From Caprimulgus europaeus (taxonomy: Eukaryota; Chordata; Aves; Caprimulgiformes; Caprimulgidae): 64,000 nucleotides of DNA. Positions 40,655 to 53,027 of the stretch are shown one piece after another. Numbering within the stretch: the first letter of the stretch is position 1; each line of letters starts with the position of its first letter. The notes beneath the pieces were generated by a model, which saw nothing but the letters and a program-made list of their open reading frames with translations, made no database searches and was not told the DNA's origin. The position numbers and the translations under genes were made by a program. The stretch lies in contig OU015524.1 of assembly GCA_907165065.1 (NCBI GenBank), positions 33,547,295-33,611,294 of the forward strand. Direction: 5' to 3'.

Positions 40655-43574
40655 GTATTGTGGAGAAAGGATGGGATTGGTCATATCATTATATTCTACC
40701 TTGCAATAATATTACAATATCTAAATAATATGCTTCAGAAGATTGATGTATAAATGATTATTTTGATGGGTGGGATTTTGTTTTACATTACCACAAAATT
40801 TCATCTTTCCAGCAATGTGAAACATTGTCACCTATTGTTCAAAATAACTTGTAGGCTATTTAGCATACAAGAATAAGCTTTGTTCCTTTCTACCTGTTGA
40901 CAGACAGTTTTGCTAAACAGTGAGTGATATGTTATTAAACCTAAATGTACAGTATGATAAAGATGCGCTTTCCATGGAAGACTATTGAAGTCTTGTGTGT
41001 CTTTCACCTTTTTTGATAACTTAAAAACTCAAGCAAACAACAACAAAAAAGCCAAAACCAATCAAGAAGTTTGCTCTAGTGTTACAATTTCATAACACAA
41101 ATATCTAAATAAATCAACTTTTAAAGCTAATTAAATTTAAAGCTAATTTCTTGTGTTCCTGTTAATATTGTTACTTTATTTTCTAAACTCTAAAGCAAGG
41201 AAGCATAACTGAAGTATGTCAGAATATCGCCATTGGTAATGCTCTGTTGGTTAGCCTAGAGCAGTGCTGTGCTTCTGGTGCTGGATAGAACGAGGGCATT
41301 TACTGTTGTCAGATCCTGGGCATTGCCTGTGTGTTTAGGGTTCATACTGTGCTTGTGAATTGACAAAAAGAAAATAATCTGAAAAGACTGGACCGAATAC
41401 ATCTGTTCCTGTAACTTCAAGGAGGAGACATACCCTTAGCTGAAGATATCTACCAGGCCTCCTAAAATGGAAAGATTCTTTCAAGTTTTAGGTTATCTTC
41501 TTATGAACAGCAAACTCTTAGTCCCCTGAATACTTATATTCTTTTCAGTGGATCTTCTGTGTCAGTTTTGCAGGTCAGCTCCATGAGTAGAAAACTTGGG
41601 GTCTTGCTCCTGTGCGTCTACCATGCTTTTGCTAAGGCTGTACCTGACTGTGTGTCACATGCAAAGGCACTGCAAATTATCCTTGGCATGTTAAGAAAAA
41701 CAGAGGCTGATATGGTTTTACCTTCATAATGTGAATCCCAAAATAGGGCATTTCGCAGATCGCCTCACAGCCACTGACTTGTTCACGTGGGCAAGTCTGG
41801 GGAAAGAACTGCTGTTTCCCTGACTGTCAACAAGATTCCTGCGATGCTCTCTGCAGGCACTTATCACAGTTCAATAGTGATGGCTAAGTTTTGCTTTACT
41901 CTTAAAATATAAGTTCACCTTCTTTATGAAAAATAATAAATATTTTCTCCTGTCTTGCAACTTTTTCTATGTAGAATGACTTGCTGGCAATTTACTAATG
42001 TGATAATTGATCTGCAAGTTAATATTAATCAGGAAATAGCATATTGTTCTTTTTTTGTTTCAAGTCATGATAAAATAATTTTTTAAAGTGAAATTTTTAG
42101 CAGATTGTATATCAGTTTTGTAATTTTAGTCAAAATATATCATAGTTAATTGAAACTATTATGCAAGCTAAAAGGAGCAGAGGTAAAAAAAATGGCAATT
42201 TTAGCTATGTCATGATATTCAGGTAACAGTTGTCTTCAGCAATTATTTGCATGTAATAGGTGGATTTTTAAAAAATTTTTTTTTAGAAATTTTTTTCTGT
42301 GCATGGGAAAAAAACAAAACGAATATCAGTAATAACAGTCATTGAGGTTTGCTTGTAAGAGCTCTGTCATAAGGCGCTCAAGTCTTGAAGTGTAGGAGGA
42401 GTTTACTAGTATGGTAAATAGCTATGGAGTTTTTTTTATTGTTTAAAAAAAAATCTCAGGACTGAAAGCTGTGTGTCTTTCTGACTTGGTATGATGAAGA
42501 ACACAAGCCAAAATGATGCTGTTGGTGAACGGTCATGTTGGAACTATAATTATACTACAGAAGTGAGAAGTTGTTTTATACCGCAGACTGATATTGCCTA
42601 GGATTTATACATTCTGATACTCCTCAATTGAAACGAGTTCATTTAATACCAAGCTTTCTGCAGTGTGGGTAAGCCATTTTGTAGAGGAATGGTATTTGGT
42701 TTAGGTAGTTTTTTTGTATTGCTTGCTCAACATTTATTGACATGTAAAATAGTCCATTTAGGATTTTTCAAAATTTGTAGTAAGAACTGTTGGATCTCTT
42801 CAGAAAATTAGAGAATCTGAATTGAGGTTAATGACTGTTTATAGAAGGTGAAGCCTCCAAGGTAATACAGAAGGTTTATGGGTCACATTATTGAAGAGCA
42901 GCTCTATTTGATTTTCAATTGGAGTCTAGAAGTATAAGTTATACAATCAAGAGTTAAATCCAGATCTAGCTTTATTTCATAACATTTGACTGTTCAGATA
43001 TTTTTTGGTTTTAGTAAAAAGTGCACCTACAAAAACATTGGTATCCTGTACATCCCATGTTAGAATTAGAAACAGTCATATTAAAGTGGAATTAACTTTT
43101 GGTCTCTGCAGAGGAGTCTCACTGATTTGTTGGGTTTGTCCTGGCTGTATGAAAGCTTTAACTGTGGTGAAAAGTAGTTGGTAAAGGGTATTACGATTAT
43201 TTAAAGTCTTCATGAGCATACATTTGCTCTAACAGACCATTTCTGAACCAGAAGGCCCCTCATTTTTCTTTCTTGGCAAATTAGTCCTGAAGGATTTTTA
43301 ATAGATTTCACAGGTCTTTTTTGTTTTGTTTAGTTTTCTGGTTTTTGTCTTAAGTTGTACTGGAGCCAGCAACTAAGTGCAAGTTTCCTGTGAAACTTAC
43401 ACTCTTTTTACTCCTTTTATTATTTTTTTTTCTTTTTAATTTTCTTTTTTTTTTTTTTTTAGTTCATTATTTCTTACAGGTCTGCACAATATAGTCTGAA
43501 TAATTTCTATTTTAGTGCATAGAAGTTTGTAATGCTTATCTTGTGCTACTTAACTTTTTTTTTTTCCCCCGCAG
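40655..43574 (+). other. BTBD9: BTBD9 upstream intron, last part, with splice acceptor region
   Basis: AT-rich intron without a recognisable repeat family except an A-rich island near 41022-41070. From about 43390 it becomes pyrimidine-rich. T16 followed by AG at 43445-43462 forms a strong-looking decoy acceptor. The true acceptor is the CCCCCGCAG ending at 43574, preceded by its own T/C tract (43553-43570). AG dinucleotides lie between the two. Confidence 0.75.
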
Positions 43575-43684
43575 ATATATTCGAATTGTTGGGACCCACA
43601 ACACAGTGAACAAAGTTTTCCATATTGTGGCATTTGAATGCATGTTCACAAACAAAACTTTTACTCTTGAGAAAGGTCTAATAG
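43575..43684 (+). CDS. BTBD9: BTBD9 internal coding exon (end of first discoidin-like module)
   Basis: This exon encodes 36 complete residues starting YIRIVGTHNTVNK, continuing through HIVAFECMFTNKTF and ending EKGLI, plus one base at each end from split codons. The YIRIVGTHNT signature and what follows are BTBD9, an adaptor with BTB, BACK and two F5/8 type C-like modules. BTBD9 has been linked to CUL3-dependent ubiquitination and, in humans, to restless legs syndrome association signals. From memory of a protein of about 612 residues, this piece is near residues 386-421, the last strands of the first discoidin-like module. The acceptor is TTTTTCCCCCGCAG and the donor is GTAAGA at 43685. It enters at phase 2 and leaves at phase 1. 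The 110-nt length matches the phase change needed to join the next exon in frame. Confidence 0.95.
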
Positions 43685-45807
43685 GTAAGAGATCAAACTG
43701 TTTTCCTTTTACATGAGCTGTTTTGAATGCTTGCCTTTTATAACTGGCCATCACTGCACTCTTACTCTACTTCTGTTTCCACAAAGAAATCTCTAACTTG
43801 AGTTAAATGATGCTGTAAGCATAGAATTAGTTGGCTAGTCCTTGCAATTTCTTTGAAATTCCAGTTTTGTGGACTAGTTAATGATGCTGCAGGAATGCTC
43901 AAATTCAAATTAAATCAACTGCTGCTGACAAAGCCACTGGTAATTGATTCATTCTGTGCTGCTAATACAATTTTTCTTTGTATGTCATAGTATGGTTGCT
44001 TTTGCCTCCTGCTAGGTTAGCCTGAATTCTGTAACGAGGATGGAGTAACCAGAGCTATTTATTGCAATGAAGATAGATTTGGGCATTTAGGGCCTTTTAT
44101 ACAGCCTAGTTTCAGCTGCTGAAAGTAAACTCTCATATGTTGATGTTCCCCTAAAGAGTCATAGACACGCTTAGCCATGGCAGAACGTTATATTGGCTAC
44201 CCCTATTCTCAGAACGCCGCATTGATGGAGCTCTGTTCCATCTGGAGCTCCAGGCAGCTTATGTAAGACTGATTTAAGTACTTCTACATAGTAGATTTCT
44301 TAAGGTAGAAATCCCCAACAGACCAACAATGCTGAATGAAAAACTATGTCAAACTAAGACTTAATACTGATTTTGTTAAATAGTCCAAACAGGGCGGTTT
44401 CTCTGCTTTCTTCCATATAAACTCACGTGAGTAAGATCCAGAAATTTATTGGGAAGAGTTTTGTGCACTTTTTAGTTGTTGTCTAGGTGGCATTTTCCAC
44501 AGTTTGTTACTTTTGGCATGAAATTGAGAATTTCAGGAAAATTCTCAGAGTTCATGCTGGTTTTAAACACAGTTTTAAATTTTAACTATGCACCTGAGGT
44601 AGGCAGAAGTTTTCAACATAGAATAAGAGGAAAGATTTTAGTAAGACATACTTCATTTAATTTTTTTTGTGAGAAAACTGTAATATTTAGCTGTGAAAAA
44701 CTGGAACCCAACTCTCAACCTGTTCCCCATGAGCTATACAAAGGCATCACATGATTATACATGGTCTCGTGAAGTTTGCTGTGTAATTTCATTATGTTTT
44801 TTCAGAAGCATAGAATAAGTAGTCCAAGAAATCACTCTTTACTTATTTTTATGTTATATAGCCCAGTATACACTGTCCCATAATGCAAATAGAAAGTTTT
44901 CCCTTTGTTTTAAGAGTTTGCAAGTAATACTAAAATTGCTATTGGTAAGAAAATAGAAGAAGCATTGATGAAGAACTGTGTTTAAAGAAGACATCTACCT
45001 TCAGTAAGTTAGGGGAAATACAAAATGTTTAAACTTTGATAAAATCTTTGAGCTAAATTTCATATTTAACACTGCCAGCTATGAACTTTTAAAAACTTCA
45101 TACAGAATCTGAGTTACTGTGTGCAGGTAAGTGATGCATATATCTATATATATTTGATTTAAGATTATTAATCTTATTTAGCAAATACTTAATTTAGAAC
45201 TCAAATAACATTTGCTTTCCTGTTTGTGTGTGGGGTTTTGTGTATGTTAACACAAAGATTTTTTTGGTCATAACAGTAGGCAAGGTAGAGAATCCATGTA
45301 TGTTCATGGAAGTGTACTTGTACCATAATTGCCTTGTCTTTCAGATACTCTGTGCTGTTTTGTGGTTTAGTGAGCATTTTGGTGAGACTAACTATTTGAT
45401 ATGTTTCAGCATATAATGAGTTTCAAAGATAATCTAGAGGATGGATGTTTTATATGGCTTTATTAAAATTTATCAATTTTTATGAAAAAAAAATTTTGTA
45501 GTTACAGAATTTAACAGGTAAATAGGGTTTGGACTGTGTAACAGCTCCTATCCATTGTTGTTCACAGTGATCTGTGGAACTATGTAGCATTCAGTGTGGG
45601 TAAGTCAAGCTGCTGTACATGTAAGTTGTTTGAAGTGATCTGCAATAAGCAGAGGCCTGTAGAGCTTTTCATATTGAAGGGATGGCAGTCAATACAATTC
45701 TTACAAGAGTAAGAATGCAGTGAGTAGTTAATTAAAAGAGGGATGTGGACCAACTTCTAATTGTAAATGAGGCAGCAACAGTTGGATACACAACCTTGCA
45801 GAATTTG
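43685..45807 (+). other. BTBD9: BTBD9 intron (43685-54450), first part
   Basis: Ordinary AT-rich intron following donor GTAAGA. The 43.8-44.27 kb patch is the least repetitive part. It holds a 29-codon frame (44177-44266) opening in GCCATGG context and overlapping a GTAAGA at 44263. I do not annotate this as an exon. No transposable element was recognised here. Confidence 0.8.
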
Positions 45808-46473
45808 TCATAGAATCATTGAATGGTATAGTTTGGAAGGGACCTTAAAGATCATCTGGTTCCAACTCCCCTGCCATGAGCAGGGACACCTTCCACTAGA
45901 CCAGGTTGCTCCTGGTCCTTGAACACTTCCAGCCTGGCCTTGAACACTTCCAGGGAGGGGGCATCCACAGGTTCTCTGGGCAACCTGTTCCAGTGTCTCA
46001 CAGTAGAGAATTTCTTCCACTGTCTCACAGTAAAGAATTTCTTCCTAATATCTAATCTAAATCTACCCTCTTCCAGTACCCCTTGTTTTATCCCTACCTG
46101 TCCTTGTAAACAGTCCCTCCCCAGCCTTCCTGTAGGCCCCTTTCAGATACTGGAAAGCAGCTAAAAGGTTTCCCTGGAGCCATCTCTTCTCCAGGCTGAA
46201 CAGCCCCAGCTCTCTTAGCCTTTCTTCATAGGAGAGGTGCTCCAGCCCTCTGGTCATCCTCAGGGCCCTCCTCTGGACTTGCTCCAGTAGTCTATATCCT
46301 TCTTGTGTTGGGGGACACAGTACTCCAGGTGGGGTCTCATGAGAGCAGATTAGAGGGGGAGAATCCCTTCCCTTGACCTGCTGGCCATAATTCTTTTGAT
46401 GCAGCCCAGGATACGTTTGGCCTTCTGGGCTGCAAGCTCACATTGCTGGCTCATGTTGGGCTTCTTGTTACAG
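45808..46473 (-). mobile_element. CR1 LINE, 5'-truncated copy (antisense to BTBD9)
   Basis: Read on the minus strand, this encodes the CR1 polymerase C-terminal half. It starts with MSQQCELAAQKAKRILGC (about 46470) and continues through the ASRSRE block, the LEHLSYEERLRELGLFSLEK block (about 46245-46180) and the [12 protein letters not shown] block. It ends in octamer-like ATTCAATG-ATTCTATG (45808-45826). Frames are broken between blocks, so it is a dead copy. Two small tandem duplications lie inside it: a 16-base unit at 45917 repeated at 45938 (period 21) and a 27-base unit at 45994-46020 repeated at 46021-46047. Both periods are multiples of three and duplicate polymerase codons. Confidence 0.93.
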
Positions 46474-49400
46474 TGAGAAAAGGACAAATGGAAAGATTTT
46501 GGGATTAGTTGAGGGCAGTCCTGTTGAGAAGTGATGCAGGGACAGAAAGGCTGTTGCACCAGAATTTGTAGCCATCAGTGTTACCTATTCAAAAATACTC
46601 TGAACAGTTTTGATCCAGGAAAATGACTTTGTACCCATTCAGTGCTTTGTTTTACATACCAGTGATAGTTCCTGTAAGGTAAAATGTTGTCTTGGTTATT
46701 TGATCAAGCAGACTGTCCCAGTTCCACTTCTGTAAGAAATCTGTATGACTACCAATGGGGTAGTTGGCATAGATTTATTTTATTGCTTTAATGAGTATTT
46801 GTACTGTTTGTTTCTATTTCTGTACTGACTGGATAGAGTAAAGTGAACTGCAAGCAGTTCACAAAATATTTGAGAGCGTAGTAATCAGTGTACGTTGCTT
46901 TTAAGCTTCACTGAGTATAGAAGCTCTAATCCTCAACCCTTGAAAAACAGTATTGGGTAATACTATTAGGTTCATTGTTTATGCAGTATGATATTAAATA
47001 TGATGTTAAATTAGGTTAGAACAAACAGCTGCTGTTTCTGTAGCTTTTTTTATTAAGAAAATTGAATATTGGTCAGCACTTGAAGGCCATATGGTTCTTT
47101 CAGAAAGACTCTGAGACCCTTACTTCTACCAAGACAACACTGAAGATGATATGCAAAGAGTTTTTCATTTGGAACCTCATTCTGAGGTATTTGGTTAGAG
47201 GTCTTATGTGGAGATTTGAGAGTGATTATTTAATTTCCATGAAATCTATTAAACTTGCTCAGAAAGCTATATATAAAAAAAAATGGAAATTTTATCAGAT
47301 ATGTTACTACTGATACATAGTAACTATGTAATGGCTGTCGCTGCAAAGTGAAGATTAGAAGGCTGGTAATCAAACAATAAAAATGAAGCAGTGTTTCATG
47401 GTAGCAACAATTTTATGCTTCTGTGGTTTTGCATACAAGGTTTTAATGACAAATTATTAATGACATACTACCTTTAAAAGTTAATATGTAAGGTGATTTA
47501 TACAGTTACTTTACACAATACTGGGTGTGGTACTGACATGACGCATTGATAGCTGAGTAGCAGTTTTGAAGTAAAAGTAGGAGGAAATGCTCTTTCTAGC
47601 ACTGTCTGATGTTTTAGTGCTGGTTTACACTTTGTTGTCTTGTGAAATGAGGTAAGTGACAGAAATTAGTTCAGTCATATGCAATCTTTCCCTCACACAG
47701 ATGTTGAGAGTTGAGATGTAATTTTCCTTTTGACAATATAATCTTTAAATGTGTAAGTTAACAGTTCTATATATTAGAATCACTAGGTTGACATAACTTT
47801 CGTTTAACAGCGTTGGATTTTTTTTTTTAAATCTCAGAAGCATAGTGTTTTCTTTTAATGAACTTCCACTTTTGAAATTTTGAATGTTCTTTAGTCATTA
47901 ATATTAAATCTAGAATCCAAAACAAATGAAAATTTTAATGAGCAAGAGACGTACTTCTTTGGAGGCACCTGATGTGATGGGATGTTTTGTGGCAAAAATC
48001 TGCAACAGTGGGTACAGGGCTGCTTCTGTGCAATGCCTGTTTTGGTTTAGGGGTTTTTTCCCACCTAAATATAGGAATCAATTCCTCTTTCCTACTTCAA
48101 AGGGAAAAAATTGGTAACCTTACTTAGTCCTTTAATCAGTACTCAGTGCTGAGGGAGGGTCAGGGACTATTCAGGCATGTGGGTTTGACCAACCTACTGT
48201 CCTATTTTGAGCCTGGTTAAGATGGTAGGGAGTGCAATGTGAAGGGCTTCTGTATGAAGCTGTGTTTATCTGTAGTCTGTCTCAGTCTGTCAGACTATCT
48301 TGCAACCTGTACATGACACACTAAAGGGAGAAAAGTGAATAATGACTGAAGAGCAGGAGATGGGTATAAAACACTGCAGTGTCCTTGGTCACCTCTGGGG
48401 AATACTGTTCAGTATCATGAATCATTGTGAACCTTTGTGTGCTGTTCAATGCCTTAGGAGAACTTGTTTTAAAAGGGGGGAAAATAATTAATCAATAATT
48501 ATTTACTTGTCTTTTACTCACTGGCAGTTACTTAAAAAAAAAAGGTAAATATATAACAAAGAGAAACCAGTCATATCGGTTTCCTAGTATGTGGTTCAGC
48601 TTTGTAAAAGATTGTTCTACCCCTCTCTGAGGAAGCAGTGAGAGGTGCTATTTTTGTCTAGTTTAATGTTGGCTCCACACAAAGCTATCATGTTTTGTTT
48701 CTTCTCTTTTTTAAAGGTTAGCCTTCTTTCAAAACCATGCAGGTTTACCCAGCAATGTAAGTCAGCTCAGCTGCAAGCATGGCCTTAGGAAATTATGAAA
48801 ATTTGAAGACTATCTAAATACTGCAGGGATTATTTTTTTTTCCTCTTTCTACAGGAAAGGACATCCACATGGTGGGTTTAGTTACTGCTACCTGTTCTTC
48901 GGCAGTGATCTGCTCATATGGTTCCAGTTACTTTTTTTTTTTTTTAACTCTCTTCCTATTTCCAGTGCTACAACAAAGGATGCAAGATACCAGGGCTCTT
49001 CTGAAACAATTGCGATTTCTGAAAGCGTTCTTCAGGCAGAACGTTTCATGAAAGAGCCCTGTACCAGCCAGTTGGTTGGCAATTAAAAGTATGGTCAGTT
49101 CTAATGGCTTGAATGCTTTTGTTCTAATTTATTAGATCAGAAATCATGAGCTCTAGCAGATATCAACTGAAAAATCAGCCTGCTATGAATTATTTTAATC
49201 CAAACTGACAGTTGGATATTGACAAATATTAGTGGGGTTTTCTTTTCCAGCTAAGTAGGGCTTGCAGAAAGCTTTTCTGAAACAGATGGAAATGCTGTTG
49301 ATATTTGTTTGAAGTTGATATTTCTTGAGTTCTTCATTGAAAATTCAAATGAAATATAGCAATGTCATCAGCAAGTTTCAGCTCAAGAAAATAAGAAAGA

Positions 49401-50040
49401 GTATGTGGAAGAGAAGACAGGACTTTGTGACTGTACTTTTAATTAACTGAGGCAGACTTAGTGTTTTCTACCATGTAGCAAATAAACAGGTGCTAATTCA
49501 TATACTGAACAAAGATTAGACTTAATAAAACTTTTGGCATGTTGAAAATAATGAAAGCAAAATGCCCAACGTCCTTTTAATTATTTAATACAATAAAATC
49601 AAACCCTTGAATAATAGTGACATCTCTATTTTTTTTAATTATTTTTTTTCTACTTTACTATCAGCTTTCTTTTTTCTAGCCATCACTTTCTAGTGAGAAA
49701 ACTTTTGTCATCTCGGTAGAGTAGGAATGCATTTTTACTATTAAAAACGGAGCAATTGAAAACTGAATATTTAACAGCTATCAGCCTGAGAGAAAAATAA
49801 CTTCTTCATATTAACTAAAACAAAAATTTATGTGCTCCAGTATAATTTCGTGTTACAGTTTCTTCAAAAAATGGTAGTTTTGTCTTAAGAGAATTCAGTC
49901 AAATGAACAGCTGTGTTGCAGTGATGAGACTTTAGCTGAGAACCTTTGACTGACTGTTGCCTAGAGTACAGTATAAATACATTCAACAGTCCATAATGCT
50001 TTAAATTACTGCCTTTCCTATGGAAAATGAAGTATGCTTT

Positions 50041-50071
50041 AAAAAAAAAAAATCAACAAAACCCCAAAACC
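50041..50071 (+). repeat. A12 run with C-interrupted A-rich island
   Basis: Twelve A residues are followed by TCAACAAAACCCCAAAACC. This closely parallels the island at 25774-25842. Confidence 0.75.
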
Positions 50072-50260
50072 TTTAGGAGTAATAAATAAATATGACTGAG
50101 GTCTACCACACACTCCTAGTAGGTTTTGCTTTTGGGGGATCTACAAGGACAGTTGAATAACAAATCTGTCTTATCTTTAAATACAACCAGTATAGGTGGC
50201 CCTTAGGCTATACCTTGAAAATGACAATACTTCATTAAAAAATACTGTTACTAGAATTAA

Positions 50261-50296
50261 ATATATACATATATATATATATATCTATGTATATAC
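50261..50296 (+). repeat. (TA)n microsatellite, interrupted
   Basis: About 36 bases of TA dinucleotides carry CA and CTATG interruptions. It is a simple repeat. Confidence 0.85.
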
Positions 50297-53015
50297 TGCA
50301 GAGTTGTTCATCGTGCCATACTGCAGCATAAGGCTAGGAGACAAGAAAGTAAGCTTTAATAAATGTTTTGATGCTGCTGTCCTGTAACCTCAATCATCAT
50401 CTCCTTTTGTTTGCTTGCAGAACGTGTATGCTTTGCTAATGCACATCTTTTCTGTTCCATAAAAGCAAATCAGATTTGTCAGAGCAAAACTGCTGTATGA
50501 ACACTGGAAATAAAGAATTTCCATATTTGTAATCCCCTCTTTTGTTTTTACAACATTGGTTACTGTAAAAGCTGAATAGCTGGTGGATAAAAAAAAAAAA
50601 GAAACAAAAATAGAAACAAGATTGTTGGTTTTGGCAGTATGTTTTTGTAAACAAGTGACCTAAATTGAAGCAGAAATTCTAATGGGAAAAAGGAAGAGAA
50701 CCAGAACACTTGAAAATAAAGAACAGAGCAGAGTCCCCACCAGATGGTATTTTTAATAAATTTATCAAGCAGATATGAAAGATGATGATGAACATTCAAA
50801 ATAGGGAGTGGCAGAACCCCCTAGAGAGAAGGAATAGTATGGCACCTTCTGCACACTGCAGTTAGTTAGAATCACTTTCTAATTAACTATTGTAGGGAAG
50901 ACCATGGAATTATATTAAAAACACCCTAGGACAGTTTGTGTGCGATTGTTAAGGAGTTTGACTAATCAGGGTAATAATCATCTTAGGAGGTCACAGATTA
51001 GTGCAGAAATGTCGATGTGTGAAGGAGCAGGATGGTGCTCAGAGGGCATGCAGGTAAAATATTGGATGAACAGAGCTGTACTGTGTTCAGTTAATGCCTT
51101 ACATAGCTCAGGGGGTGTCCAGAATGTGCCGCAGAGCCTCAACGTGAACACTGATTTTGACACTTCATCTCTTACTTTTTTTTTTTTAACTTAGATTTCA
51201 GTAGCTTCCTCTTCCTATAAAAAGCAGCAATATATGGAAGATGCTTTAATGCCTATATAAAATATATACTCAAAAAGTTCCCTTACTGCCAGGGGACAGA
51301 GGAAGAAAAGGAAGCCAAGGCAAACTTTATTCCACTGCCAGTACTCTTAGTTTACACTGTTAGTCTTTGCTTTATTCAGATTGTTCCCCGTGAAGTACTT
51401 CTAATATCTACCACCTGCTCCCCCATAAGAATCTGAATTTCTGAATGTCTGTTTTTATTAAAAGTGTATCAAGAGGTTTCTAGAATAATAATATGGTGGT
51501 TTTGATATTTTTTTATGAGCAGAGGTGATAGTGCAGTAGATTTTTCAGAAACTATTGCCTTTCCACTGCCTTGGATTATTACTGAGCTATGAGCTTGCAC
51601 TTTTTTCCCCGTGTGTTTTATGGTGTTTTGGTTGGTGGATAGTTTTCTTAAGATCATGCTCCTGACAATACTAGCACACTTAAAACACAGAATCCTAGCT
51701 CTTCATGGAAAATTAAATCTTTTTTGGGTACTGGACCCTCTTACAATTAGCTCTGAAATTTTGTGTAGATACATTTCAGCCTTTTTCAGGTGTTGTAGTA
51801 TTTTAAATACATATTTTACAGACAGCTATTAAAAGTATGTAATGGTTATCAGTGTGCAGTGGGCTTAAAATGGTACATTTGCATCTGTCCTATACATCAT
51901 TTGTTTTCTTGTGAAAATTGAAATATTTTTGGTTCTGTGTCTCTGTATTTCTAATTTTTTTGTACAGTTCTTGTTTTAGCTTTTTGTTGTTCTTCTTCTG
52001 ATTTTCAAAAATGATTGGTATGAGATATTGTGAATTTGGAAATTTTGTTAAGTTGATCATTGTCATTCTGATAATTTTTGGTAACTTATTTCTTCCTCTC
52101 TCTTTTAAATGCACTACCACACAGATTGTTTGTCCTTCATCAGATTTAAAATACAAAATCTTAGGGTTTTTTTTTTTTAATACAGCCTGTGCTAAAATAA
52201 TTTTTGTTGTCATTTAGATAAAACAATCAGTACTTTTAACAATTTCCCCCAAAAGACAAAGGCTCAACAGGCAGCCTTGCTGTTCAGAGAGCATAATTTT
52301 TCAGCCTTGTTAATTTTTTGATTGAGAGAGAGAAAATACCAAGAGGCATATTATGTGAAAAGTTGACGTGGTTTGCTAAAAACTGAGCTTTTTAGGAAAG
52401 TGCTGGATCTGACTAGGGCATCTTAAATAGCTTTTTCTTTATGTTTATCTGTCATCTTGTTCAAAGGTAATGTTCAAAAAGCTTGGGAGTCTCTGAATTA
52501 CAAGCAGAAAGTACCATCCTTGATTAAATGTTAACAAAGGGAAATAGTAGGTAATTCCAAAATAAGTGTTGAAATACCAGCTGAAGTTAGATGATGCTGA
52601 CACGTGGACCACGGTGTTCGATATGTACACTGATTGCAAGAGGGTTTGTTGAGATGAAAGAAAGAGTTAATTATAGATGCTGCAGTACAAAGTAGCAGTT
52701 AGCACTGGCCTGAGCGATTAAAATTGTAATCTTACATTTTATTTTTTTAAGTGAAACTCTCTACCTTTTGTCATGGTTTTCCCAGGAATGCTTTTACTAA
52801 TTTGAAAATTCTTTAATTTCACTAACTTGCTCATTTTCCCTGTAATATTCAAATAATTGCATATAAGGTGAATGAAAGGAAGGCAATTTCAATATTCTGC
52901 AATAATAACTTTTACTTTCTTTGGCATAGCAGGCTACTGCATGCTGCCATTTTTTATGGCTGCATATGGGGTAGAAAAAAGAATTCTCCAAAAAGATCTT
53001 TGATTAAATTAACAT

Positions 53016-53027
53016 GGGGGGGGGGGG
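53016..53027 (+). repeat. G12 homopolymer
   Basis: Twelve consecutive G residues occur in AT-rich intron on the sense strand of BTBD9. The length may be imprecise in the assembly. Confidence 0.85.

Noticed and set aside
45919..46559. Several frames at 45.9-46.5 kb as small genes
   Set aside because: All fall in or overlap an antisense CR1 copy; the minus ones are pieces of its polymerase and the plus one is a shadow.
50261..50296. ATATA-rich run as a TATA promoter
   Set aside because: It is a dinucleotide microsatellite, with no initiator, CpG island or downstream gene.
51890..52217. 107-codon Lys/Asn-rich minus-strand frame and its plus-strand partner
   Set aside because: Composition simply reflects AT-rich intron. 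There is no recognisable domain, no repeat of known coding origin, and both strands are open by chance.
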